Source: Winogradskyella_A sp963966315 (GTDB taxonomy: Bacteria > Bacteroidota > Bacteroidia > Flavobacteriales > Flavobacteriaceae). From it: 21,297 bases of DNA. This document shows positions 8,546 to 15,543 of this stretch, in pieces. The translations under genes and the position numbers were made by a program. Below the pieces are notes generated by a model. It was not told the origin of the DNA. It did no database searches and saw only the letters and a program-made list of their open reading frames with translations. Location: contig CAWZYX010000045.1 of the NCBI GenBank assembly GCA_963966315.1, positions 1 through 21,297 on the forward strand. The letters are read 5' to 3'. Every line of letters begins with the position of its first letter. The stretch's first letter is position 1.

Positions 8546-8571
8546 GCGGAAAATTCGTGAGAATTTTCCGC
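8546..8571. repeat. 11-bp-stem perfect hairpin
   Basis: GCGGAAAATTC (8546-8556), loop GTGA, GAATTTTCCGC (8561-8571). It lies just beyond the preceding inverted-repeat block and about 90 bases past the propeller-protein stop. There is no T-run directly after it on either strand, so it is not a classical terminator. With the block to its left it makes 8362-8571 almost entirely self-complementary. The remaining 8572-8660 shows only a weak TTGTG/CACAA pairing. Confidence 0.7.
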
Positions 8572-8660
8572 CGTAACCGAAAGATGGCAAATTGCATGGA
8601 ATTCGCCAGTTGTGAATTCAACCACAATGAGCTAAATACGTTTTTGGCAACAGTTATTTT

Positions 8661-9779
8661 CTATTTTGTCCAAGGTTCTTTGTCAATAACATCTGTTATT
8701 TCTTTTCCATCATAAAGACTTATTCCTTCCCAAGTGCTAAACCAAATATTCCCTTTATTGTCTTCATAAATGGTTTGAATGGTATTTGTGGCTAACCCGT
8801 CTTTCATCGTGAAATTCGTAAACTCCTTTCCGTCAAATCGATATACACCATGGTTTTCTGCGGAAAACCAGATATTCCCTGTTCTGTCTTCACAAAAATT
8901 GTAGGTTTCTATGCCATCAATTATTCCTTCTCTTGTGAAGTTGGTAAAGGTCTTACCGTTAAATTTACTAACTCCCCCATAAAAAGTTCCAATCCAAATA
9001 TTTCCTTGACTGTCTTGAAAAAGATCAGCTACATTATTGTCGGTCAACCCATTTTCGATTGTCAAGAACTCAAATTGACTGCCATTGAATTTCGTGATGC
9101 CATGGCTGTCATTGACAAACCAAAAATGTCCGTTTTTATCTATTAATATTTCACTAACTCTATTTTTTGACAGCATAGGTTCTGGGTTAGAAACATCAGG
9201 TTTCGGAATTTTGAAAGTTTCAAAGTTGGTTCCATCAAATTTGCTAACACCACCAACGGTACCAATCCAAATTGTACCATCTGTATCTATTTCGATTGCC
9301 CAAATTTCATTATCAATTAAACCATTTTTAGTGGTATAATTAGTGAATTTTTCACCATTGTAACTTGTAATACCATTAGATGTACCTAACCAAATATTCC
9401 CTCGATCGTCTTCGACAATTGCTCTTACTGCATTACCACCTATTCCATCTTTAGAAGTAAATTGTTTTAGCAAATTATTATTATAGATAACAACACCATC
9501 GTGGTTAGTCCCAAACCAATAATTTCCTTTTTTGTCTTCGTGAATTTGCCACACAAATTCGCTAACTATACCGTTTAAAGTTGAATGATGAATTGAGTTA
9601 CTTGATTTTCGAGTGTAAATTAGAGGTTGATATTCATCGTTTTGAGGTTTTCTCGACTCAACTTTTTCTTTGGCTTCGTTTTCTGTTTCTTGACCCTTAC
9701 AAGAAATAGTCAAGCCAATTAAAAAAGCCACACTTAATAATCTTACGGGTAGATTCAATTTACTTTTGAAATCGAGCAT
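8661..9779 (-). CDS. Two-component regulator propeller domain lipoprotein
   Basis: A 372-aa protein that is almost wholly made of seven Reg_prop-type beta-propeller repeats. Each has the form D-x-x-G-N-I-W-x-G-T...NG-[VI]-xx-[YF]-[ND]-G, starting near residues 82, 124, 165, 213, 255, 297 and 339. This makes a complete seven-bladed propeller. The N-terminus is a signal peptide ending in LTISC, with Cys27 a plausible lipid attachment site, so the protein is probably a periplasmic or outer-membrane lipoprotein. In hybrid two-component systems this propeller senses extracellular ligands, but here there is no kinase, transmembrane or DNA-binding part, so it would act as a stand-alone binding module. 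It starts at ATG 9779, just downstream of a short copy of the repeat-end motif (9798-9818). Confidence 0.85.
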   Translation of the reverse strand: MLDFKSKLNLPVRLLSVAFLIGLTISCKGQETENEAKEKVESRKPQNDEYQPLIYTRKSSNSIHHSTLNGIVSEFVWQIHEDKKGNYWFGTNHDGVVIYNNNLLKQFTSKDGIGGNAVRAIVEDDRGNIWLGTSNGITSYNGEKFTNYTTKNGLIDNEIWAIEIDTDGTIWIGTVGGVSKFDGTNFETFKIPKPDVSNPEPMLSKNRVSEILIDKNGHFWFVNDSHGITKFNGSQFEFLTIENGLTDNNVADLFQDSQGNIWIGTFYGGVSKFNGKTFTNFTREGIIDGIETYNFCEDRTGNIWFSAENHGVYRFDGKEFTNFTMKDGLATNTIQTIYEDNKGNIWFSTWEGISLYDGKEITDVIDKEPWTK

Positions 9780-9797
9780 TTTCTTTGTGTTTGTCTA

Positions 9798-9818
9798 ATT
9801 GTTGCAATTTGGTTTAGC
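9798..9818 (-). repeat. Solo 21-bp end motif shared with the ~365-bp repeat
   Basis: The sequence ending TTGCAATTTGGTTTAGC is identical over 21 bases to 8337-8357 in repeat copy 1. The last 19 bases also match copy 2. The body of the repeat is absent. The motif sits 19 bases upstream of the propeller-protein ATG, in the same orientation to its gene as the two full copies. Confidence 0.75.
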
Positions 9819-9852
9819 CGTGTTGTGTGTAGTTTCATTTGATTTTCCTAGA

Positions 9853-10860
9853 CTAGTCTTTACTGCTAATAGAAATTAAATACCCCATCATAAGCTCATC
9901 ACCTTTTTCAAATTTCTCCATGTAATTGGCTCCTTCGATTTGATCAATATTTTGAAGGGTTAGGTTATTTCCAAAAGCATTTTTTAAAGCATCCATGTTT
10001 TTTTGTGTTGGATCGTTCTCGGCATAATACTGCTTTATTCTATTTTGAAGTTCTTTATTTGCATAGAGGTCGTTAAAATATTGCCTCGCGTTTTCATTAG
10101 GTATAAATCCGTTATCAGCCTGCAGATAATTAAGTAGACTTAAGTTCATCTTTACCACGTTCATCTCTTCCGAATAAGGCCAATAGAGAGGGATATCTAT
10201 TTTTTTAGTATCATCAGTATAAAAGATTGGTTCGTAGTCGTAACTGGGCATAACAATATCAGGAGCAAGGTCACCCAAATCCATGGCACCGTAGGAACAA
10301 TAGAACATAAATTCTTTAATCTCATCGTTATGAATAGCAATGGTCTTATACATACTATTATCACTAACAACCATGGCGTCAACTCTATTTGGATGATTTT
10401 CGGCAAGGTATAACATGACCTGTGGAGCGGTGGTTCTGCCAATAAGGGTGGCACTTTCAATCTTCATTGCATCCATAAAGGCCAAAATATCCATGGCAAT
10501 ATTTTCTACTTTAAAGATATCATCACCATCCTTATCAGAATTACCACGACCTCTATACATGGGCGCATAAACACGATAATGTTCTGATGCTTTAATGAGC
10601 ATGTCTTTCCACGCTATATAATTTTGGAAGTAGGTAAAATCATTCTTTAAAGCAGAAGCGTTATGGACTCCTTGTATATGAATAAGTACTTTACCCTTAC
10701 CTCCGAAATCCATGTATTCCATATTCATTCTTGAGGTTTGAATCATTTTGGCTTCATAGCCTTCAGAATCTGAACTGGTTCCTGTCTCAGTAATTCCTGA
10801 GTCTTGTCCATAGGTTGTAAATAGAAAGAGGCATAAAATGGCGGTTAGTAATGATTTCAT
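9853..10860 (-). CDS. Secreted alpha/beta-hydrolase-fold protein with degenerate catalytic residues
   Basis: Alpha/beta hydrolase fold, 335 aa, with the signal peptide MKSLLTAILCLFLFTTYGQ. Recognisable parts are the HIQGVHN strand-loop (where HGxx normally sits), YRVYAPMYRGRGNSDK (the usual cap-entry segment), and the nucleophile-elbow region SATLIGRTTAPQVMLYLAENHPNRV. The elbow should read GxSxG but reads Gly141-Arg-Thr-Thr-Ala145, so the serine is replaced by Thr143 and the second Gly by Ala. Near the C-terminus, IEGANYMEKF carries Tyr313 where the catalytic His normally sits. The frame is intact and looks conserved, so this is more likely a non-enzymatic or altered-function homologue than a pseudogene. 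It begins 30 bases downstream of repeat copy 2. Confidence 0.75.
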   Translation of the reverse strand: MKSLLTAILCLFLFTTYGQDSGITETGTSSDSEGYEAKMIQTSRMNMEYMDFGGKGKVLIHIQGVHNASALKNDFTYFQNYIAWKDMLIKASEHYRVYAPMYRGRGNSDKDGDDIFKVENIAMDILAFMDAMKIESATLIGRTTAPQVMLYLAENHPNRVDAMVVSDNSMYKTIAIHNDEIKEFMFYCSYGAMDLGDLAPDIVMPSYDYEPIFYTDDTKKIDIPLYWPYSEEMNVVKMNLSLLNYLQADNGFIPNENARQYFNDLYANKELQNRIKQYYAENDPTQKNMDALKNAFGNNLTLQNIDQIEGANYMEKFEKGDELMMGYLISISSKD

Positions 10861-10890
10861 AATTCTTTATTTTTATTAATTAGGCACAAC

Positions 10891-11251
10891 GACCTGCTAA
10901 ACCTCTCACTACTTCGAGACAGGCTCCGTTCTGTATTGCGAATGAAAAGGTAATAAATTCTTGAGCAATAATTAGAGAAAAGGACTTTATAAAGCTCTCA
11001 AATGATTGATTATCAATTAAACTCGCGTAAAGAGGTGTCAATTGTAGAATTTACCAGCCTTGAGAGGTTTGGCAGCTTAGCTTGAGAATTCAAGATACAG
11101 GGCCAAATGTGAAGCATTCATGACGTCCATAGTTTAAAATATAAGATGAGGAATAAATTGCGTTTAGCTTTGGGTTATGGCACTTTAAGGACTTGAGTCC
11201 GTCAGCTGGAGCTGATTTTAGCAGATTATCACTGTTGCAATTTGGTTTAGC
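10891..11251 (-). repeat. Copy 2 of the ~365-bp noncoding repeat
   Basis: Aligns end to end with 7997-8357, by eye about 92% identical with differences clustered in three short patches. The left end GACCTGCTAAACC is intact and preceded by CACAAC. The right end stops at GGTTTAGC, so only 8 of the 13 terminal-repeat bases are kept. The AATGC-GAG-GCATT hairpin of copy 1 is AATGT-GAA-GCATT here, which still pairs as RNA on the plus strand through a G-U pair. The copy lies 30 bases upstream of the alpha/beta-hydrolase ATG, the same arrangement as copy 1 with the S9 peptidase. Confidence 0.85.
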
Positions 11252-11382
11252 GCTGACGCCAGCCCGTAGTAGGCTGCTTTACGCAAATGTTCATATTTCT
11301 ATTTAACTTTCAATGTAAGAATTAATATCAATTGAACCGACAAAGTAGCAATGCATTATAGGTGTTGTTCTGGCACGTTTTT
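11252..11382. other. Intergenic remainder after repeat copy 2
   Basis: No gene is seen in this stretch. It holds a weak hairpin (CAGCC with GGCTG, about 11262-11278) just past the repeat boundary and then AT-rich sequence leading to the pseudogene stop. Confidence 0.5.
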
Positions 11383-11850
11383 TTATTTTGTTCTATATAA
11401 TTTATTTCTATTCGCTTTTACGTATTTCGTCAAGTCTTGCTGATATATTTTGACAAAACTTTCCTCCTCAAAATAATCTTCGATTTTTTCAGATGATAGA
11501 AGTTCTTTATATCCGTCTGCGAATGCAGTAAATCGTTTATTCCAATCACTTTTGTCATTTTGAAACTTTGAATATAAATCTTGAATTGTATCGAACTTTC
11601 CGAAATATTCATTCAAATTAATTTCATAGTCCATGGCCAATTTTTCCATTCCAGTTTGTTGCATCCCTTCTAATGCGATTATCGATAATTCTGGTTAATT
11701 AAACAGAAATTGGTAAACTCCTCCATTGTTGACTTGAGATTCAGAGTTTATTAAAGTGAAATAAGTTCGCTGTTCTTTAGTCAGCTCATTTTACAGGGCA
11801 TAAACTCATCGATGGCAGGATTTAAGTCTAATCGTCTTGAAGGGTTAAGA
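11383..11850 (-). pseudogene. Broken DUF4375 (DMP19)-like gene
   Basis: Read on the minus strand, the frame from about 11787 gives ELTKEQRTYFTLINSESQ, then VNNGGVYQFLFN, then a TAA stop at 11697-11695, then PELSIIALEGMQQTGM and about 80 more residues to the stop at 11383. NNGG-x-x-Q-[FY]-x-x-N is the signature of DUF4375/DMP19 proteins and the following PELSIIALEGM fits the next helix. Upstream, the -DLNPAIDEFMPCKMS frame must shift near 11785-11795 to join. So there is at least one nonsense codon and one frameshift. A surviving 93-codon ORF (11383-11664) would start inside the domain and is unlikely to make a functional protein. The left part, to about 11850, is my estimate. Confidence 0.6.
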
Positions 11851-11941
11851 TGATAAAAATCATAGTTCCCCTGCAACGTATCAGCTACCTTTAACTGATG
11901 TATTTCAATGATTAAATAATTAATTAAAGAATTAAGAACTT

Positions 11942-13300
11942 ATGAAGAAGCGCGTTTTAATTATGGGAGCTGCAGGTCGTGATTTTCACAATTTCAATAC
12001 GGTATTTCGCGACAATGACGCCTATGATGTAGTGGCATTTACGGCGGCACAGATTCCTGATATTTCCGATAGAAAATATCCTGCAGCACTGGCTGGTGAA
12101 TTGTATCCCGCGGGCATACCAATTTATGAGGAAAAAGATCTTGTTAAGCTCATTGAAGAATTAAAGATTGATGATGTGGTCTTCTCGTATTCCGATGTTT
12201 CTTATGAATTTATAATGCACAAAAGCTCCCTTGTTAATACAGCTGGTGCTAATTTTGTATTATTGGGCACCAAGGATACCTCCATTAAAAGTTATAAACC
12301 CCTGATCAGTGTATGTGCCACACGTACGGGCTGTGGAAAAAGTCAGACCGCCAGACGCCTCATTGAAATTTTAATGGAACATGATCTTAAGGTAGTAGCC
12401 ATAAGACACCCCATGCCTTACGGGGACCTTGAAAAACAAAAGGTCCAGCGCTTCGCAACCTTGGAAGATCTGAAAAAACATGAATGTACCATTGAGGAAA
12501 TGGAAGAATATGAACCTCATGTGGTAAGGGGCAATGTTATCTACGCTGGAGTTGATTATGAGGCCATATTACGTGCAGCTGAAAATGATCCTGACGGATG
12601 TGATGTGATCGTTTGGGATGGTGGAAACAATGATTTCTCATTTTATGAATCCGATTTTCAAATTACCGTGACAGATCCTCATCGTGCAGATCATGGGATA
12701 AAGTATTACCCCAGTGAAGTGAATTTAAGAATGGCGGACGCCATAATCATCAACAAAGTGGATACGGCACGACCTGAAGATATTGCGAAGCTTAGAAAGA
12801 TTTTATCTGAAGTGATTCCAAAAACCACAGTAATTGATGCGGCTTCTCCTGTGAGGGTAGAAGATCCCGAGGTGATCAAGAACAAGAAGGTTCTAATTAT
12901 TGAAGACGGTCCTACCTTAACTCATGGTGGTATGAAAATTGGAGCAGGAACGGTTGCTGCTCAAAAGTTTGGTGTATCAGAAATTATCGATCCTCGACCG
13001 CATTTGGTTGGTAAACTCAAGGAGACCTTTCACATCTATCCAGAAATTGGCAATATACTGCCGGCTATGGGATATGGCGTCGAACAACTGAGAGATCTGG
13101 AGGTGACCATCAATGCCTGTGACTGCGAAGCCGTGGTCATTGGCACGCCCATCGATCTAAGCCGTGTCATCAATATTAATAAGCCCAATACCAGAGTTTT
13201 TTATGACCTGCAATGTATTGGCGAACCAAGTTTAGAGACCGTGATTGAGGACTTTTTGGTGAAGAAAGGAATAAGAAAAGAATTAGCCGAATTGGTATAA
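11942..13300 (+). CDS. Cyclic 2,3-diphosphoglycerate synthetase-like P-loop protein (COG2403 type)
   Basis: 452-aa P-loop NTPase that resembles archaeal cyclic 2,3-diphosphoglycerate synthetase and its bacterial homologues, often annotated 'predicted GTPase'. An N-terminal Rossmann-like part (KRVLIMGAAGRDFHNF) is followed by Walker A TRTGCGKSQ at 127-135, VWDGGNNDFSF from 234 (Walker B-like region) and NKVD at 271-274. The C-terminal part ends with GTPIDLSRVININKPNTRVFYDL. The archaeal enzyme closes the cyclic phosphoanhydride of 2,3-bisphosphoglycerate with ATP. Whether this bacterial relative makes the same compound is unknown. Cytosolic; starts at ATG 11942 after an AT-rich leader with no Shine-Dalgarno site. 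Converges on asnA. Confidence 0.8.
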   Translation: MKKRVLIMGAAGRDFHNFNTVFRDNDAYDVVAFTAAQIPDISDRKYPAALAGELYPAGIPIYEEKDLVKLIEELKIDDVVFSYSDVSYEFIMHKSSLVNTAGANFVLLGTKDTSIKSYKPLISVCATRTGCGKSQTARRLIEILMEHDLKVVAIRHPMPYGDLEKQKVQRFATLEDLKKHECTIEEMEEYEPHVVRGNVIYAGVDYEAILRAAENDPDGCDVIVWDGGNNDFSFYESDFQITVTDPHRADHGIKYYPSEVNLRMADAIIINKVDTARPEDIAKLRKILSEVIPKTTVIDAASPVRVEDPEVIKNKKVLIIEDGPTLTHGGMKIGAGTVAAQKFGVSEIIDPRPHLVGKLKETFHIYPEIGNILPAMGYGVEQLRDLEVTINACDCEAVVIGTPIDLSRVININKPNTRVFYDLQCIGEPSLETVIEDFLVKKGIRKELAELV

Positions 13301-13314
13301 CTTATAAATGGATC

Positions 13315-13351
13315 AATGAAAAAACAGCACCCACCGGGTGCTGTTTTTTTT
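13315..13351. terminator. Strong (bidirectional) rho-independent terminator
   Basis: ACAGCACCC (13324-13332), a 3-base loop, and GGGTGCTGT (13336-13344), followed by a run of eight T and preceded by a run of A. It lies 14-50 bases past the stop of the P-loop protein gene and can also act on the minus strand. Confidence 0.9.
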
Positions 13352-13376
13352 GGTATTGAGCTTAATACTTTTTGAT

Positions 13377-13501
13377 CTGTCATTTCAAGCCTGCCTGAAA
13401 AGCAACAATAAGAACGGCATTACGAGAAATGTAATTTCGAAGTAATCTCATAATCAACGGCATGTGTTTTAGAGATTCCTTCACTTTGTTCGGAATGACA
13501 G
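13377..13501. repeat. Interspersed REP-like repeat with CTGTCATT/AATGACAG ends
   Basis: The 125-bp segment begins CTGTCATTTC and ends TTCGGAATGACAG, giving 8-bp terminal inverted repeats. The right end, GAGATTCCTTCACTTTGTTCGGAATGACA, has the form of a 'TGTCATTCCGAACAAAGTGAAGGAATCTC' intergenic repeat that I recall as widespread in Bacteroidota genomes. It is noncoding and sits between two convergent genes, a typical site. Confidence 0.6.
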
Positions 13502-13542
13502 TTGAGAAGGTTTTAAGGACCTTTACATATCAACAACCCTTC

Positions 13543-14670
13543 CTATTCCAGAACGTGGATGTTCTTTTCTTTACAGATGCGTTTCAGCTCATCAGGCCAA
13601 ACCGTAACGGTTACCTCACCTAAATGTGCTGTTCTCAGCAGATACATGTAAGTTCTGGCTTGCCCGATACCGCCACCTATACTCAATGGGATCTCATCAT
13701 TTAAGATAGCCTGGTGGTAAGGAAGCTCTAGAAAATCCAATTGATCGGAAAGCTCTAATTGGGTTCTTAAAGAATCCTTAGTTACACGAATACCCATAGA
13801 AGTGAGTTCATGTCTTCTCTTGGTTACCGGATTCCAGACCAAGATATCGCCATTCAATCCATACATTTGTTCCCCATCCTTCATTACGGTTGGGGTCACC
13901 CAATCATCATAATCTGCGGCCCGCATTTCATGTGGGTAGCCATCTTTAAGCACAGAGCCAATACCGATAATGAACACCGCAGGATAGTCCTGTAAAATTC
14001 TGGTTTCACGCTCTTTCCTTGGTAAATCGGGATACATGTTTAGAATCTCTTCGGCGTGCAAGAATGTCAATTCCTCAGGAAATTCTGGATATCGCGGATC
14101 AGCCAATTCCGGGAATTGTTCCTTAGCCATGATACCGGCATTTCTTATCACCTTCCAAATCTTTCTTACCGTATCCTTGAGGTACTCTAAGTTTCTATCT
14201 TCTTCAGTAATGCGTTTTTCCCAGTCCCACTGATCCACATAGGAAGAGTGGTCATGATCTAAAAAATAATCTTTTCTCACCGCTCTCATGTCGGTATTGA
14301 TACCTTCACCTTCTGCGCATTCAAATTGTGCCAATGCCATGCGTTTCCATTTGGTGGCTGCCTGCACAATTTGAGCCTCGATACGTTTTTCTAAACCTAA
14401 TCCTGCGGGAAACTCTACAGGTGTTCTGGAGCCATCACGATCCAGGTAGTCATTAACCCCGGAGTTCTTGCTCACGATGAGAGGTACCTGTACCATTTGA
14501 ATGTTAAGTTCTTCAGCAAGCCCTTTTTCAATATAATCCTTAATCATGTAAAGGGCTTTCATTCTCCTAATAGGAGATTGTAATGCCTGATAATTGTCCG
14601 GAAGAATTTTGCTGACTTCTTCGTAAGTACTTATGCCTGGTCCGGCAAGGTCTGTTTTTTTGTCGTACAT
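13543..14670 (-). CDS. asnA: Aspartate--ammonia ligase (asparagine synthetase A)
   Basis: ATP-dependent ligation of ammonia to aspartate to give asparagine (AMP-forming), cytosolic. The class II aminoacyl-tRNA-synthetase-like fold of AsnA is evident: NSGVNDYLDRDG and VEFPAGL near the N-terminus, ATKWKRMALAQ, the signature YVDQWDWEKRI, AVFIIGIG, HEMRAADYDDW, YGLNGDILVWNP, LTSMGIRV and the C-terminal IGGGIGQARTYMYLL. Every segment of the E. coli protein has a counterpart. At 375 aa it is longer than E. coli AsnA (330 aa), mainly through about 35 extra N-terminal residues (MYDKKTDLAGPGISTYEEV...). The ATG at 14670 is preceded by an A/T-rich leader. On the minus strand a TAATTTTG box matching the Bacteroidota -7 element lies at 14750-14743, but no -33 box is seen. 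Confidence 0.93.
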   Translation of the reverse strand: MYDKKTDLAGPGISTYEEVSKILPDNYQALQSPIRRMKALYMIKDYIEKGLAEELNIQMVQVPLIVSKNSGVNDYLDRDGSRTPVEFPAGLGLEKRIEAQIVQAATKWKRMALAQFECAEGEGINTDMRAVRKDYFLDHDHSSYVDQWDWEKRITEEDRNLEYLKDTVRKIWKVIRNAGIMAKEQFPELADPRYPEFPEELTFLHAEEILNMYPDLPRKERETRILQDYPAVFIIGIGSVLKDGYPHEMRAADYDDWVTPTVMKDGEQMYGLNGDILVWNPVTKRRHELTSMGIRVTKDSLRTQLELSDQLDFLELPYHQAILNDEIPLSIGGGIGQARTYMYLLRTAHLGEVTVTVWPDELKRICKEKNIHVLE

Positions 14671-14806
14671 AATTCTGTGGTTTTGAAAAGGTTATTTAAG
14701 GAATCACCTTTTTTTAGGTGGACTAAATATCCTCAAAATCCTCAAAATTAACTATGATAAAAGTCAGTACAGTGAGTTGAGATTCGAGTGGATAGAACTT
14801 GTTTCA

Positions 14807-14829
14807 TAAAAAAATGACCCGAGGTCATG
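14807..14829 (-). terminator. Minus-strand terminator after the small secreted protein gene
   Basis: On the minus strand, ATGACC, loop TCG, GGTCAT (14828-14814), then seven T. It lies about 55 bases beyond the stop at 14884. The same TGACC...GGTCA core recurs in the terminator at 15364-15393. Confidence 0.7.
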
Positions 14830-14883
14830 TTATTTTCTGTTTGTTTTCAAATCAGGCTTAAGGGTGTTTAGTAGAGTTCCATT

Positions 14884-15246
14884 CTAAAGACCAGCCAATG
14901 CTGCTGCATTGTAATTATTGATTCTCCATCCGGTTACAGGACCAAAGCCTTTTAACCAATCGAAACCTACAAGGCCATAAGACAGTAAGGAGGTGTCTTC
15001 TGATTCAAAATTGTATTTGGCTTCATTCAATGAGAATATGCTGAAGCGCTTGGATTCATCAATAGTTTTAAAGAACCAGGTTTCCATGATGAATTCATCA
15101 GTACTAACAAAAGGTTCCACCACAAATTGAGCATGACTCTTATAGGAACTCAATGTAAAGGTCAGGGCTATTGCCAATAGCTTTAAGGTGCTAAAAATTT
15201 TCATGTTGTCTAATAGGGTACCGAAGTTGAAGTTTGAATTTTTCAT
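14884..15246 (-). CDS. Small secreted protein of unknown function, possibly truncated
   Basis: A signal peptide (MKIFSTLKLLAIALTFTLSSYKSHA, then QFV) is followed by about 80 residues: FVSTDEFIMETWFFKTIDESKRFSIFSLNEAKYNFE..., ending GPVTGWRINNYNAAALAGL. I do not recognise the family. The end, at a stop directly after AALAGL, reads like a domain cut in mid-strand, so the gene may be a shortened copy of a longer outer-membrane or periplasmic protein. The frame extends to a TTG at 15276; ATGs are at 15246 and 15204. I placed the start at 15246 because of the A-rich leader, but 15204 gives the cleanest signal peptide. Confidence 0.6.
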   Translation of the reverse strand: MKNSNFNFGTLLDNMKIFSTLKLLAIALTFTLSSYKSHAQFVVEPFVSTDEFIMETWFFKTIDESKRFSIFSLNEAKYNFESEDTSLLSYGLVGFDWLKGFGPVTGWRINNYNAAALAGL

Positions 15247-15363
15247 GACATTTTTTGTTTTATTGATTTGATTCAAAATTGCCCATTAATACACGCTTTA
15301 TTTTGACCAATTATGCCAAGCTTTTGACAGTTTGCGCCAATACTTTAAGGGTCCTGTTATAGC

Positions 15364-15393
15364 AAAAAAAAGATGACCATTTGGTCACCTTTT
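15364..15393 (-). terminator. Minus-strand terminator just beyond the lysS relic
   Basis: On the minus strand, GGTGACC, loop AAAT, GGTCATC, then eight T (stem TGACC/GGTCA with flanking pairs). It lies 24 bases past the stop of the lysS-like fragment. It may be the original lysS terminator, or it may now serve the secreted-protein gene upstream. Confidence 0.75.
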
Positions 15394-15416
15394 ACAATTC
15401 GTTTGTAGTAGAATTT

Positions 15417-15503
15417 CTAAACTGTTTCCACAAACACCCCTTCTTTGGTCTTCTCGACTTTGGATAATATATTTTTGAAAAGCTCTTTAATGGCTTTGTC
15501 CTA
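15417..15503 (-). pseudogene. Relic of the lysS 3' end (27 codons plus stop)
   Basis: Minus-strand translation DKAIKELFKNILSKVEKT followed by KEGVFVETV-stop matches the last 27 residues of the intact LysRS at 21 of 27 positions, with no gaps. At the DNA level I count 21 differences in 84 bases against 16468-16551. Nine of the differing codons are silent changes, so the two sequences diverged while still coding. The codon before the match is TAG where lysS has TGG (Trp), and similarity fades upstream of it. It lies in the same orientation, about 1 kb downstream of the intact lysS end. Confidence 0.85.
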
Positions 15504-15543
15504 AACAGGTTATTAAGATAAGCCAGTCAATGTCTCAGAACAG

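Noticed and set aside
8291..8627. Two minus-strand frames of 65 and 99 codons in the palindrome-rich gap
   Set aside because: They run through perfect inverted repeats and the repeat end, overlap each other in different frames, and resemble no protein family.
7997..11251. Insertion sequence with transposase
   Set aside because: No transposase-like frame exists in or between the repeat copies, and no target-site duplication flanks copy 1.
11383..11664. A complete 93-aa protein gene
   Set aside because: Its homology continues upstream through an in-frame stop, so the ORF is the downstream part of a broken gene.
13201..13383. 60-codon minus-strand frame across the terminator after the P-loop gene
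   Set aside because: It is antisense to the end of a clear gene and is partly translated from the terminator stem.
15417..15503. A short expressed peptide gene
   Set aside because: The frame has no start codon, is preceded by TAG, and matches the extreme C-terminus of LysRS, so it is a gene relic.
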